The notes: generated by a model from the sequence alone, not told the origin. A stretch of 64,000 nucleotides of DNA from Escarpia spicata (GCA_963995525.1 OZ023207.1:30960106-31024105); one strand, 5' to 3'; positions 10,111 through 23,430 are shown, counted from the first letter of the stretch. Numbers and translations: made by a program.

Positions 10111-12759
10111 CAAATGTGATGTTCATAGTGATGTTCCACTGTGTAATATTATTCAGACTAAAATATTACAAAGGAATATTCTCAGCCAAATTACATTCGA
10201 TAATATTTGTTCAGCCCACAGGCATAAACAAGAGTCAGCATACGGACGACTTGCAAATAAACAGCCAGTTTAATTGTTATACTCTTTGATGCAACAACGA
10301 GGTCACAATATTCCACTGGTAAGAAAAGAAGTTCTGCAAATTACCTGTTAATAATTAACAACCAGGTTGATACAAGACCACATATCAAACAACCTTTCCT
10401 TAACAGATGTAATTTTCTGTCACTGTTGTTAGTCTCCATCTGCGCAAAAAATGTCAGTACTTATCAAAATATCTTTAGTGGTAATGTTATGTGCTGCCAG
10501 AAATAATTGTGATGTTATTTGTAGTAAATAAAATAAAATAGAAAAAATAGAGCCGCAAACATAGCAATAAGCTACCCATTGGGAACACTGATTTCATCCT
10601 TGATGATATATTTGTATTGTTCTGCAGCAGGCAACCGTATGAAATTAACTACTCGTGAATTTTAGTGTGATTTTCTACCAAAAAATAATAATTATTAGTT
10701 TTTATTATAATTATGTCCGCAGTAGTATTTTATTTCCAGTAAACCATGAAAACTAACAAATCTGCAAATCAAATGATATGACTTTTGTAAACTACATCAA
10801 ATGAAATAATGCCAGCGTATGCTACGACACTTTGCACAATGCAAGTAATAAAAGCAAAATATGTGAGGCACCATGGCTTAATATACACACTGATGATGGC
10901 AGACAAGCTCATGTTACACACCGTAGGATCACATCGAAACCACGGACAGGCGACAACATGTAAGTCATTCATAGTTAGCCCAGATTAAGCACTTAGTTAA
11001 TGTGACAAATTAATGACGTTTTACATGTTATAAATATGCAGACCGAGCATGAATCTAATCCAGTTATGCTTGCCCCAACTGATAACTCATGGGTACTCTA
11101 GCTGAAGGGTATTGACCCTGTTAGCAATGAGTGGATCACATGTTTGTTTTGTAAACAATTGAGAACCAATGCTTTATAAATACAAAATAAAGAAACCATC
11201 ACACCACGGACTTGAGTGTCAGAACTTGGATATATACAGGAAACAATCACATATTCATAACACACTTGCTCTGCTGTTGGTGAGATTTCTCTTCTCTGTG
11301 TATTGTGGTAACAATATCTCCAACAAATATCCCAAATTGCATATTGTTAATCTTCATATCACAAACTGTCTGTTCAGCGAAGTGAAAGCCGAAAGTTCAC
11401 AGGGGATTTCTCATTGGCGCCATTCCCACAGAAGTGTACAAAGTATTTCTTTACTCAAAGCCACATTTCTATCACACACTAAACACAGCAGGTTAATGTT
11501 ACAGTTCATACTGTATTCACTAGATGGAGGCACTGCTGCACCTATATCATTTCAACCTATTCATAGCAATTGTCAACTGGTTTTGAGTGAAAGAGGCAAA
11601 CATACACTGCTTTGACAATGTGGATATTATAATTGTACAGTTTGTGTATAAAAGCACAGTACAAAATAATTAATAAATATCAAAATTATTAATATTTATA
11701 CCAACAGTAAACAACAGATGGCGACACCAGTGTTAGCACTAGGGCAAATGTAGGGATTAACAGATTATTTTTGTTTCTTGAAATAACAGCTGTGATGTGT
11801 CTACGTAATCAGAAAGGGTGATGGTAACACTTAGTTAACTATTAGTTATACCAGCTACAAATTAGTGATGCAACAGGTGATAATAACAAATTCAAGAACA
11901 AATATACATAATTGCCTTTAAGCTGATTAACTTTAATTTTAAACTAAGCACCATCATAGCTCAGATAAAATTAGTCACCCAAAATATGCAACTGAACAAG
12001 AAAGATAAAGATAAATAATTTGGAGCATAGGCTTCAAGGTCTTGAAAAGATCCCATGCATATGCATTGCTTAATTGTGTGACTGAGAAACTGCAGATGCA
12101 GTTAATGTAACTAACTGTGAATCGGTTTCAGTAATAGTCAACTATGTAGTGTGTGAATGTCTTGATAATATGTGCAGTCAGTTTATAAACAGTGTCTTTT
12201 TAGTGATTTGAAATAATTGACTACCATCAATATATTGTGTAATTTGTGAAAATGTTATACGATACGGATACAAAATATTAATGACCACCTTTGCCTATTA
12301 TTGCCAGATGTTGGCTTGGACAGAAATACATAACATTGATTTTATCAGATCAGCACTTTGGCTTTTTACAAGTAGCCTGTTTTGACAATTTTCAACATAA
12401 TAGCACCCTGGAAAACATGTTTGCAGGTGTCTTTTGTATTGTGATACTAGTTTACAACCTTTTGTATCATAACAGAAGTATCACGATACATCAGTGATTC
12501 ATTACAATTACAGCCCTCGTTAATGCCTGTCAGAGAAAAACAGTAGCAATGATCTAGCTCTATATTTCAAATAAGACACACAAATCTGCATATTGTAACA
12601 GCTCCGAAGTGGTCACTAGGATTGACTATTACAGACTACATAAATGGATAAATCATGGTAATCGTTCACATGTATATATGTACATAATATCGACCCTGTT
12701 TAGACTACATTGGAGATTATTAAATGAAAACGTATGCATACACAATCTGTTGTATTTGA
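10111..12759. other. AT-rich DNA without recognisable gene
   Basis: No coding exon or RNA gene can be supported here. A plus-strand open frame of 148 codons at 11169-11615 has no recognisable motif, and its composition resembles noncoding DNA. If the exon at 12984-12760 is real, part of this stretch is its 3' UTR. Confidence 0.5.
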
Positions 12760-12984
12760 TCATAACATCTTAGACTGTACGTTTGTTTCCATCACGTATA
12801 GTTCTTGGATGATTCTGATCCATTTGTTCCGACCATTCGGAATCAAACAAGCTTGCATATATGATGAGTTGTGTTGCATTAATCCAACCATGGATCCAGC
12901 CATTCCTGTCGCAGTAATCCCTATATCAAGCAGTCTGTCTTCTCGTATATCACGTCCGTTGATTGACTTGGTCGCTGGTATATG
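12760..12984 (-). CDS. Candidate terminal coding exon of an unrecognised gene
   Basis: On the minus strand an acceptor-like AG (12986-12985), preceded by CTGACTGCAATGT, is followed by 74 sense codons and a TGA at 12762-12760. The composition is protein-like: Arg/Asp/Glu-rich at first (GRDIREDRLLDIG), then TGMAGSMVGLMQ and a basic/aromatic end (NGRNKWIRIIQELYVMETN). The surrounding frames are full of stops, so this open stretch stands out. The start of the exon is uncertain, no upstream exon could be joined to it, and I do not recognise the family. It may be the C-terminus of a gene whose other exons lie to the right among the repeats. Confidence 0.4.
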   Translation of the reverse strand, partial: HIPATKSINGRDIREDRLLDIGITATGMAGSMVGLMQHNSSYMQACLIPNGRNKWIRIIQELYVMETNVQSKML

Positions 12985-15900
12985 CTACATTGCAGTCAGT
13001 TTATCTGGAAACATATTCAAAATTACAGTTCATTCACTTTATTTAGAAATGCATTCAAGACACTACTGGATGTTCTAAAAATATTGATATAATATATAAC
13101 ACTACATGAAACTTTTGACGATGACAGATCATTCACAATAACTGACAACATTTACCTTTTCACAAAAAAACATATGAGAGGGGAAGAGGGCTTGGGTATA
13201 AGGGCATTCATTACTAACATGTTTGTTGCACATGAATTACATAACCCTAGTGTTTGTAAATAAATGTTTGTATACATTATTGTGATGGGAGGTGTTATTT
13301 GTTCTTTGCTTATACCATGCAGTAACACTGTATACGTATGTCATTTCAATATGGAAAATAATCAACATTATACAGCATTATGTCAGTGGAAATAGGTGTG
13401 ATAATCAGAATGCTTTGTACAAACAGGCAAATGTTGACACTTGTTAATGACCCCCTAAAGTTAGCTGAAGCACAACTTCCCTCTGTATGTGATTTACACT
13501 GAGTCTTTGCCCTGCGAATATCTGTAAGAACTTCCTCATTGTTCACACTGTCAACACTGCACACCCCACAGCTCTGTACAAATACTAACATGGTGTACCA
13601 TGAGCTTCCTGTTTCAACAAAGTATAACAATAAAACACATGCCTCAGGGTGTGATCAAACTTCACCTGCACACAACAAGACCAAACAAGTAACCCTTAAG
13701 ATATAAACACTACATTATACAAAACATTCATTCCACTATCTGCCTGTGACCAACATTCCATTTCAAAGCAAGCCATCGAACAGCATAATGGGGAGGGCAA
13801 ACGGTTTGCAAATACCCAGATAAAACACACACAATATATACCACATTTCACGGTAGACTAGCTGGTATACTGACAAGACAGTGTACACAAATGTACATAT
13901 TATTATGTATAACTGACCAGTATGACCTAAATAGTAAGACAATCTTTACTGAACTGACCCATTAAATAAACAAAAACAGTCATTCGGCTAACAAAAAGAC
14001 TTTTTTGTATTCCTAGTAACACTGTGTGTTCCACTTCCCCGGCAGATATCACTTATGATGTATATAAGATAGATGAATCTGTGCAGATTATATTATATAT
14101 AATACCATACCATATAAATCATTATCAGTTCGAATATCCTGAAAAGTGGTTGAGTATTAAAATAATTACTTCTACTTGTCTAGCCAAACCCAAACAGCCG
14201 AATCTTGAAATACAACCAGATTAAAGATCATTGCAGAACCTCAATGTCTGATATCAGACGAAATTACATTCTTATATTAGACATCAACATTCTGAGATGG
14301 TTCCTTATTGGCTCAGGTTAATTTCAGTATTTTAGCAAGGCAATATGCCAGAGGGTATTGAGAGTGGAGTCACCAGCAGTACGCCCTTGCATGTCAAGAT
14401 GCAAGATCTCAAAAAAGGGTGAGCCTAAACGCCCACTCATTTTCCATGATAAATGTAGTAGTGTAACAGGCTAGAGATCTAGATAACATTTAATATCACA
14501 AAAGGAGAGCCATGGAACAGTGTTTTAAAAGTTCCACAGCAACAAATTCTATAAATAATAGAACAGACAATAGGATAGTTTGCAGATGGCTTGCTATTCT
14601 ATGAACAATTTTTTAATATATAAATCTGTAGAATTATGTAAAACGTGCTGTGGCCATAGACATTCTTACAGTTCTGTAGAATTTCATAGAAAACTATATA
14701 AGGAATTATATAACAGGATTGAAGTCGCCATAACAATTTTATATACAGGTATGTATTTATATAATTTCAAAAAATCTGTATAATTCTAGTCTATTCTCTA
14801 GAATAATACATAGAAAGTAGTAAATTCTCTAGAATTACATAATATATATTGAAGTGGCCAATCATTTATGTTGCATAATTAAATACATTTCTACGGCTTT
14901 TCTATATATATATTTCTACGTAATTCTCCACATAGTTTTGCAACAGGACAACAAGCCATATCAGGCTCTGACTCAAAATGCCTGGTGTAGCACAATATCA
15001 GTGGTTCAGCTCTGTACCAGGTGATGACAATCAAATCTCTCTTAAAACAACAGTAGCCTGCCTTGTATAACACCAGCCCTGAGCACACACACACACTCAC
15101 ACACACACACTGGTCAGGCCAACTGGTGCAGTGATATCTGATATCTAGGCTGATATCAACCTTGGGCAAGTGAGAAGCATTTTATCTTTATCAGCAACAA
15201 TTACTGGCTTGCTCAATTACACATATAATCTTTGCCCTGGCATTCTGCATGCACAATGCTTAGTTTCATAATGATGTATGTTTAACTGTTTATGATAATA
15301 AGGTCCTTTTTACAGGCACCCTATAATATTGTTGTAATAATAAAATCATGCAATGTTTAAATTAAATCTAATCTGGCAGCTTGTCTGTCTAAACTGCTCA
15401 ATGAACCAGAACTGATTTTGAAATTTGAATGATCGCATGTTTAATTATCACTTTTTGAATTGGGTCTCCCAATAAAGGATCCCAACAACTGACCAACAAT
15501 TTTGCAGTATTCTATACTGATATTCATTTCATGACTATGCTCATTTGACTTAGATGCAAAATAAGTTTAATTTATTTTAAAGACCCGAAATGTCCACTCA
15601 CCTCTGTGTGTATTAATGTTGTCCATTGGACCATTGGCCTCTGATAAACCATTTATTTGAGGAAAAAAAACACAATTAAATGTATTTTTTGAGTAGTTAT
15701 TTTTAAGTGATCTGACAGTTATCCACCATGTGGCGCCACTGGTGTGACATTAACATTACTATCTACTGCATTCAATGCTATAACAGGTAAATGCATAAGG
15801 ATCTTCTCCAAACATTCATGTTCGATATCACTAAATTACTGCCATCTGGCCTCAGCGCCCTACACCTCTAAAAACGAACGTTTTTGAACATTGGTATGAT

Positions 15901-16062
15901 GTTATCAATATATTAATAGTACTGGTCTGAAGCATAAAATATTGATGTCCGATAGCAAACAAAACTACCTTTGACCCCCCTCCCCAAAACGAAAGTTCGT
16001 CTTATATCAGATATCAACGTTGTGATGATCCCTAAATTAAATGGTCATGAGAACACGCGTAA
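12985..16062. other. AT-rich noncoding DNA
   Basis: No supported gene. The only structured items are an AC/TC-rich run (15083-15112) and a TA-rich tract near 14905. A stretch around 14560-14935 is built from repeated TCTATAGAATT/AATTCTATAGA-like words. Possible further exons of the gene ending at 12760 were looked for but none could be confirmed. Confidence 0.45.
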
Positions 16063-18024
16063 CTCCTGTAATGGTGACAGTTGCTGTCCTTGGTTTGTTC
16101 ACACTCCTGTAATGGTGATAGTTGCTGTCCTTGGTTTGTTCATACCCCTGTATCGGTGACAGTTGCTGTCCTTGGTTTGTTCACACTCCTGTAATGGTGA
16201 CAGTTACTGTCCTTGGTTTGTTCACACTCCTGTAATGGCAAAAGTAGCTGTCCTTGGTTTGTTCACTCTTCTGTAATGGTGACAGTTGCTGTCCTTTGTT
16301 TGTTCACACTCCTGTAATGGTGACAGTTGCTGTCCTTAGTTTGTTCACACTCCTGTAATGGTGACAGTTGCTGTCCTTGGTTTGTTCACACTCCTGTAAT
16401 GGTGACAGTTGTTGTCCTTGGTTTGTTCACACTCCTGTAATGGTGACAGTTACTGTCCTTGGTTTGTTCACACTCCTGTAATGGTGACAGTTACTGTCCT
16501 TGGTTTGTTCACACTCCTGTAATGGTGACAGTTGCTGTCCTTGGTTTGTTCATACTCCTGTAATGGTGACAGTTGCTGTCCTTATTTTGTTCACACTCCT
16601 GTAATGGTGACAGTTGCTGTCCTTGGTTTGTTCACACTCCTGTAATGGTGACAGTTGCTGTCCTTGGTTTGTTCACACTCCTGTAATGGTGACAGTTGCT
16701 GTCCTTCGTTTGTTCACACTCCTGTAATGGTGACAGTTGCTGTCCTTGGTTTGTTCATACTCCTGTAATGGTGACAGTTGCTGCCCTTGGTTTGTTCACA
16801 CTCCTGTAATGGTGACAGTTGTTGTCCTTGGTTTGTTCACACTCCTGTAATGGTGACAGTTGCTGTCCTTGGTTTGTTCAGACTCCTGTATTGGTGACAG
16901 TTACTGTCCTTAGTTTGTTCAGACTCCTGTATTGGTGACAGTTACTGTCCTTGATTTGTTCACACTCCTGTAATGGTGACAGTTGCTGTCCTTGGTTTGT
17001 TCACACTCCTGTAATGGTGACAGTTGCTGTCCTTAGTTTGTTCACACTCCTGTAATGGTGACAGTTGCTGTCCTTGGTTTGTTCAGACTCCTGTATTGGT
17101 GACAGTTACTGTCCTTAGTTTGTTCACACTCCTGTAATGGTGACAGTTGCTGTCCTTGGTTTGTTCACACTCCTGTAATGGTGACAGTTGCTGTCCTTGG
17201 TTTGTTCACACTCCTGTAATGGTGACAGTTGCTGTCCTTGGTTTGTTCACACTCCTGTAATGGTGACAGTTGCTGTCCTTGGTTTGTTCACACTCCTGTA
17301 ATGGTGACAGTTGCTGTCCTTGGTTTGTTCACACTCCTGTAATGGTGACAGTTGCTGTCCTTGGTTTGTTCACACTCCTGTAATGGTGACAGTTGCTGTC
17401 CTTGGTTTGTTCACACTCCTGTAATGGTGACAGTTGCTGTCCTTGGTTTGTTCACACTCCTGTAATGGTGACAGTTGCTGTCCTTAGTTTGTTCACACTC
17501 CTGTAATGGTGACAGTTGTTGTCCTTGGTTTGTTCACACTCCTGTAATGGTGACAGTTGCTGTCCTTAGTTTGTTCACACTCCTGTAATGGTGACAGTTG
17601 TTGTCCTTGGTTTGTTCATACTCCTGTAATGGTGACAGTTGCTGTCCTTGGTTTGTTCACACTCCTGTAATGGTGACAGTTGCTGTCTTTGGTTTGTTCA
17701 TACTCCTGTAATGGTGACAGTTGCTGTCCTTGGTTTGTTCACACTCCTGTAATGGTGACAGTTGCTGTCCTTGGTTTGTTCACACTCCTGTAATGGTGAC
17801 AGTTGTTGTCCTTGGTTTGTTCACACTCCTGTAATGGTGACAGTTGCTGTCCTTAGTTTGTTCATACTCCTGTAATGGTGACAGTTGTTGTCCTTGGTTT
17901 GTTCACACTCCTGTAATGGTGACAGTTGTTGTCCTTGGTTTGTTCACACTCCTGTAATGGTGACAGTTGCTGTCCTTAGTTTGTTCACACTCCTGTAATG
18001 GTGACAGTTGCTGTCCTTGGTTTG
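16063..18024. repeat. 41-bp minisatellite, about 48 copies
   Basis: The unit begins CTCCTGTAATGGTGACAGTT and ends TTGGTTTGTTCACA, with period 41. The array is 1.96 kb long and highly homogeneous, differing mostly by single transitions (GCTGTCC/GTTGTCC/ACTGTCC, TTGG/TTAG, CACAC/CATAC/CAGAC). Variants such as TTAGTTTG and GTATTGGTGAC recur in neighbouring copies, indicating local duplication of multi-unit blocks. There is no coding sense, since 41 is not a multiple of three. It is not a CRISPR array: there are no unique spacers and the context is eukaryotic. Confidence 0.97.
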
Positions 18025-18134
18025 ATGCTCCACAGGTGGGTGTGTCTGGTAGTGTCAATAATCTGAGGGTCACACAATGTATTTCTGACATGCCACAGCA
18101 AAGTGTGTATTAAATTGCAAAACAGTGAAATAGT

Positions 18135-18597
18135 CTCATACTTTTTGGATTCCACACATCATGAGTTTTAAAATTATATATCATATGTTTAAATATCTTC
18201 ATAGTTGCTGATTTATACCTAAAATTGACGCAAAATTAAAAAGTGACGTTTTGAAAAACAAAGTAATTTTTAAAACTCATATTGTATAGTGTGTTTTAAT
18301 CATAGAGCCACACCATTAATCACCCTTCTGTAGACGAGGGCAATAAGCTTACTGGTTCCTGTGATGCTGTGGTGCAAATATTAACCAGTTCTATTTATGT
18401 CTTAACTTGTGTGTTCGTACGTCACACATTTGATATGTTTTTGATTACTTGTCGAGGAACATAAACTGAACATTAAAACGTGATATTATAAGGTATGCAT
18501 TTAAGTTCAAATCTTAAAATTGATGGAACAAGACATAGACAGCTATTTTTGTCTCGTGTACAGAATTGGCCTGTATGACTTAACTAATACCCAGATC
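18135..18597 (+). repeat. Dispersed repeat family B, copy 1
   Basis: This noncoding segment contains TTTTTGGATTCCACA, TTAAATATCTTCA, AAATTGACGCAAAATTAA, GATTACTTGTC and AGACAGCTATTTTTGTCTCG in that order. The same ordered words occur at 25395-25566 (+), 36925-37255 (+), 29130-29290 (-) and 39460-39800 (-). It is a previously mobile or duplicated element of about 460 bases without coding capacity. Confidence 0.7.
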
Positions 18598-19330
18598 GCT
18601 GTGGCGGACCACATTTGGAGGACAGTTTTCATAGGGACATCAGCTTGAAGGCTGCACTAGAGATCCTGTCATTAAATCACATTCCAGCACTGGCAGAGAG
18701 AAGGTGATAGATCAGCATTAAATCAATAGTGGTGTGTGACTGGGGAACAATCACACAGGAATGACATGTGGAGGGTTATTGTGCATTGTCAGTGGTGGGA
18801 TTATGACGCAGACCTTTTTTTGGATTCAACTGCTATTACCCTGGGAAAAGGTTGCATGCATATATGTGTGTGCATATGCCTGTGTGTGTTTGTGTGTGTG
18901 CGTGTATGTGCGTGCGTGCATGCGTGCGGGCGTGCATGCATGTGGTATATATATGCTTGTGTGTGCGTCTCTGATCATGCGTATGTGTGATTTTTATAGC
19001 AGTTTTGTGTCAGATAAGGGGTGGTCATGTTACCAAAAATTATAATTGGTGCAACCCACCAACCATTTTGTTGTCCGAAAACATGCAGTGTCCTGTTCTG
19101 TAGAGTCCCTAAGGACCCAAAATAATTTGTGGCATTCAAAAACATAAGTTATCAAAACAAATACAGTAATTATATCCTGTGTGTATTTGAACAGACAACA
19201 ATAGCAGCAGTCTGAAAACAATGAGTACAGACAAAATATTATCTTTTTAGGGTTTCCGAAAACATACAAAGTTGGAATACATGTACAGTCATTATATTAA
19301 TCATTGTAATCACTGTGAACCACAAAGTTA
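18598..19330. other. Noncoding DNA with TG-rich tract
   Basis: An imperfect TG/CG-rich tract (18860-18990, with GTGTGTGCGTGTATGTGCGT) lies in otherwise unremarkable sequence. Short open frames across it are dinucleotide artefacts. Confidence 0.6.
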
Positions 19331-19331
19331 C

Positions 19332-19438
<107 letters not shown>

Positions 19439-19609
19439 AAGAAGACTGGTTTTTACTTATAAATAATATTTAACTAGGGTAATTTAGGAGTGTTACATTT
19501 GTTTAAGTTTACCTTACCTAGAGTTAGTGAATACAATGCAGGGATATTTTACCTCCACTGGCGCAGACACCAGATAGAAGAGACCAACATCTTATGGTGT
19601 TTCTTCTGC

Positions 19610-19710
19610 AAAAATTGCCCAAATATTGAAAGCAGTCATTAGGATTCAAGCCCCGGTATTCTCAACTGACAGTCCACTTTATAACACTCGTCCATCATGC
19701 CTCATCTAAC
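19610..19710 (-). mobile_element. tRNA-derived SINE-like fragment
   Basis: On the minus strand, ATGATGGACGAGTGTTATAA resembles a pol III A box. About 40 bases downstream is GGGGCTTGAATCCT, a near match to the B box GGTTCGAATCC. The spacing fits a tRNA-like head. It does not fold into a clear functional tRNA here, so it is best called a SINE relic. Confidence 0.45.
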
Positions 19711-19719
19711 ATTATTTTG

Positions 19720-21160
19720 CTCCACACATTTATGTGATTTATTGATTACGACAGAACCATGGTTAATACACCTATGAAACTATAACATTCCATGCTATTT
19801 CCAGGCTTCCTTTAAACAAATTCATGCAAAAACCGCAAAATTGTTTTGCCAGCAAAATATGTTAAGGTTAGCTGTAATAAACTGGTAATACCTGACATCA
19901 CCCATAGAACAAACCGAGGGCAGCAATTATAAATCTCCATTACGTTATTATAACTTTTGAAACTTGTTTCCACACTGACACCCTCTAGAGACGTAAGTGG
20001 TTTATCACTCACATTTTCTGTAGGCAGAGAATTAAACATTACCGGTGTCGCCATTTTATTTCTGAAAACAGAATTCCAGGCTATTCCATGCCATTAAAAA
20101 AATTCCTGGTTTCCAAGGCATGCTTTGCTTTGTAACTACTAATAAAATTCCATGCGTTTTATGGATTTCATTGCTCCGTGTGAACCCTGGATAGTGCTCA
20201 CCATCCTTCATTTTGATTGATAAATGAGACAAGTTAAACGTTATCAAATAATAACTTTGCAGAAATCAGAACCACCGATAATTGCAAACTCCACCACCTT
20301 GTATCAAATCACTGTTGGGAACAGAGTGGAAATATCCAATCCCTAGATAATGTCCCATGTCAGGAAATCAACTGAAATCCCCAAGTGGCATTGCCTATTC
20401 ACAGCAAATGCACTGTCAAACATTTTCAGGCCTAACCTCAAAAACTGATTCAAAATATACATGATTAACTATCCCATTTTAGAAGCAATAATTGACAAAT
20501 TAGCTAATAATATTTCTAGTAATTATTATTATCAACTGAAATTTGATATCAACTTTGGTCTAAGTTTATTTGCATAATTTACACTCTTGAAGCTACTTGG
20601 GTAATACATAAACAGGCTTATATGCATTCACAACAAACTCATGTGGGCATGCACCACGTATGTATGACATGCATGTACACACGTGCACGCACAAATGCAC
20701 GCATGTATACACACACACACACGCATGCGCATGCACACTGACATGCACGCACACACTCACATACAATGTATGTATACAAACAAAACAAACTGACACTGGA
20801 TAGCAATAAGACTGTATTGTCAAAATAACACCAACATAACTTATCTGCTCTCTCCCTCTAGCCTGTCAGACCCAATTACCTAACAGATGCCTAGTGTCAA
20901 AGCCTAGATCCCCTGGCTGTTCACCCCCTTACAAGTTCAAAACGTGGTCTGGTGGGGTCAGTTACATTTGTCTTAATCACAGGAGTGTGTTTGTTTGCAA
21001 TCACTGTTATGTACCATTGATAGCCAGTGAGTAATGTTGTTATTCTGCTTTGATAGATGGTTGTAAAACCAATGTGTAAAGGAAAGAAGCTTTTTTAACA
21101 GTTTTGAACTGCATTTAACTGTCTGGTGGTGATGGTATATGTAGAATGGTCTAGCAAATT
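19720..21160. other. Noncoding DNA, no gene supported
   Basis: An open frame on the minus strand starts AAAATGGCGACACCGG at 20054, with a strong Kozak-like and YY1-like context, but it shows no domain. Related GATGGCGACACCAGTG occurs at 11716, so it is probably repeat-derived. A CA/TG-rich tract lies at 20660-20770. Confidence 0.45.
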
Positions 21161-21162
21161 GT

Positions 21163-21425
<263 letters not shown>

Positions 21426-21435
21426 GTGTGTGTTA

Positions 21436-22130
21436 CAGTGGCCCAGCCAGAGGGGGGGCCAACGGGGCCATGCCCCCCAATCCCAGAAAATTAGGAGGAT
21501 AGGGGACTGAGGACCTATAACTGGTTGCCTGATTCATAGAGTGACAAGGTACAGAGGTTATAGAGGTGCCTGTGTAGGACTTCCCAGTCTTTGGGATCGA
21601 AATTTGTCATCATTCAGATGGGATTGAGTAAAGTGGAGGAATCTGCCACTTCTGCCATGGACAATAAGCATCCAGCAGGCTGCAGCCCAAGAGGTGACAG
21701 GGCAAGAAAACGTCATCATTCACAATGTGCTTGATGGCTAATGCCTATTAATATATCAACACACCAATGCAAAAATGATAGTTGCCTGGCAAGACAATTA
21801 GTTACTGGACCAAGATCAAGTTGCACGTTGCCACTAAAGCAATTTATCTAGTTGATTTTTCACTGGGAAGTTGAAACTTTGTATGGTGAATTTATGAATT
21901 TTAACAAATGACAATGTTACACATGACAAGGGCATCTTTGTGAAGCTCACTCAACACCCCTATTGCTGCCGCCTGCCTCAGTACAGATTTGTTGTTAAGT
22001 TATTGGTTGAAGGCCAGCGCCTCATCACACACACACATGCATATGCTTGCGTGTACACACATCCCGCTACTCATTGCTTGCTTGAATGCCGGATGGCCCC
22101 CTCCAGTACAAAATCCTGCCTACGCCACTG
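21436..22130. mobile_element. hAT-like non-autonomous transposon
   Basis: The left end CAGTGGCCCAGCCAGAGGGG is paired with a right end that reads CAGTGGCGTAGGCAGGATTT in reverse complement. Both lead into G-rich sequence with GGGGCCAT. CAGTGGCGTAGCCAG-type ends are characteristic of hAT elements. The 695-bp interior has no transposase. A clear 8-bp target duplication could not be read because both flanks are TG-rich. Confidence 0.6.
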
Positions 22131-22454
22131 GTTGAGTGTGCATACCTGTGTATACATGCTTGCTTGCATGTGTCTATTTGAACACTGTACTTAACACCAG
22201 TTGCCACATATAATCACAAGCAGTCTGAAGCCATACCTAATTAACCAGCAACCATGTGGATGTCTGTATATTTCTGTCCCTCCACAAGTTTGGTTACTTA
22301 CCCTGAAGGCATGCACCCTTCCCTGCTGCCATGTCCTCCCACCCCTCCTGCTGCTCAGAACCAACTCCCCATTCCATATAATTAGGACACAAAGTCTGCC
22401 TGTCTGAAGGACATTGACATCAAGCCTTGTTAGCAAGTCTGCTATGTCATTTAC

Positions 22455-22520
22455 ATTCACCTTGGTACTACAGACACCTTGTAATTGACGCCATTCTAGA
22501 AATTAGTCCCAAATTTTTGT
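22455..22520 (+). mobile_element. Fragment of the pogo/Tigger-like family
   Basis: CACCTTGGTACTACAGACACC followed by ATTCTAGAAATTAGTCCCAA aligns with the start of the copy at 9953. It is a partial copy only. To its left (22191-22460, minus) is an open frame with a strong GTAAGT donor-like site, but no family resemblance. Confidence 0.45.
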
Positions 22521-23110
22521 TTAAAAAAAATATAATAGTTTTTGCAGTTATTTTAAAGACAAATATTTTTTATTTTTTCATGGGTGAACTTGCATGTTAT
22601 AATGGATACTTCATAAGGGTGATTTTTCAGAAAACAAATCTAAAATAAGCCAACCAATTGAATTGTGACACACTGGTTTAACTGTCATACGAAACAGAAA
22701 AATAATCTATAATTATATGATAATAATGATGATGACAGTCACCCTTATTCAGTTTCCTCCTGTCATGGGTAAGCGGGTTCATACAAACACCCCTCATGTA
22801 TTCATAGCTGAGTGATAATCACCCTGTCAGTCAGTTTGCCTGGCTGTCAGTGAGAAATCAACAAAGATACCTGCCATACTTCCACAACCATTGTTGTATA
22901 TCAGATGCCCTGTGGTGTCTTCAGACAGTTGCCCCATTGTGTCATGAAGATGGTTCCTTGCCCTAATATCAGGTGCTGAACATCTCACCAGAGGATATAT
23001 ATATATAACAACAATGTCATCATGAACTAGAAAACCAGATGTCTTGCTAGCATAATATTTTTAGTGAACTGAGGCTGATTTTATTTGCCCAACAAAATCA
23101 ATAAAGGTAA
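22521..23110. other. Noncoding DNA, no gene supported
   Basis: AT-rich sequence with GAT/AAT triplets near 22710 and a short TA run at 22997. Nothing else can be supported. Confidence 0.5.
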
Positions 23111-23111
23111 A

Positions 23112-23430
23112 TTCTTATATAGCACAGGTCCCAATCCACAGGACTGCTCAAACACTTTACACTTTACTCCCTGACAGACACGTTCAATCGAACACCATCT
23201 TCACTTCTCTGGGAAGCATCCAGCCATGCTGCAATTAAGTCTACCGGTATTCATACACAAATATCCACCTCTGTCTATAGCAAGATACTCATTTATACAC
23301 CTGAGTGAACTGGAGCAATGTAGAGTGAACGAATTTGCCCAAGCTTCGACACCGCAGCACAGGATTTGAAACTGGGTTCTCTTGGTTGAGCATCCATAGT
23401 TCTAGCTACTGCACTCCACGTTGGATCCAT
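23112..23430 (-). mobile_element. tRNA-derived SINE
   Basis: Read on the minus strand from about 23430, a tRNA-like head has an A-box-like GTAGCTAGAACTATGG, a CTCAACCAAGAGAACCC variable-loop region and a B box, AGTTTCAAATCC. The body contains TTGGGCAAATTCGTTCACTC and CAGTTCACTCAGGTG, a layout common in widespread marine-animal SINEs. The internal segment recurs at 29360-29470. It is not a functional tRNA: the acceptor stem is not formed. Confidence 0.65.

Noticed and set aside
16063..18024. CRISPR-like regular array
   Set aside because: Units are contiguous 41-bp near-identical repeats without unique spacers, in a eukaryotic context, with no cas-like gene.
19812..20054. Minus-strand frame starting ATGGCGACACCGG in a strong start context
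   Set aside because: The same GATGGCGACACC word occurs at 11716 in noncoding DNA, the peptide has no domain, and donor-like sites interrupt it. Repeat origin is more likely.
22191..22460. Minus-strand 89-codon frame followed by a GTAAGT-type donor
   Set aside because: The donor at about 22300 is good, but no matching acceptor with a conserved reading frame or protein similarity was found, and part of it overlaps a transposon fragment.
23112..23430. Functional tRNA gene
   Set aside because: A and B boxes are present, but the acceptor stem does not pair and the body continues for about 250 bases, as in a SINE.
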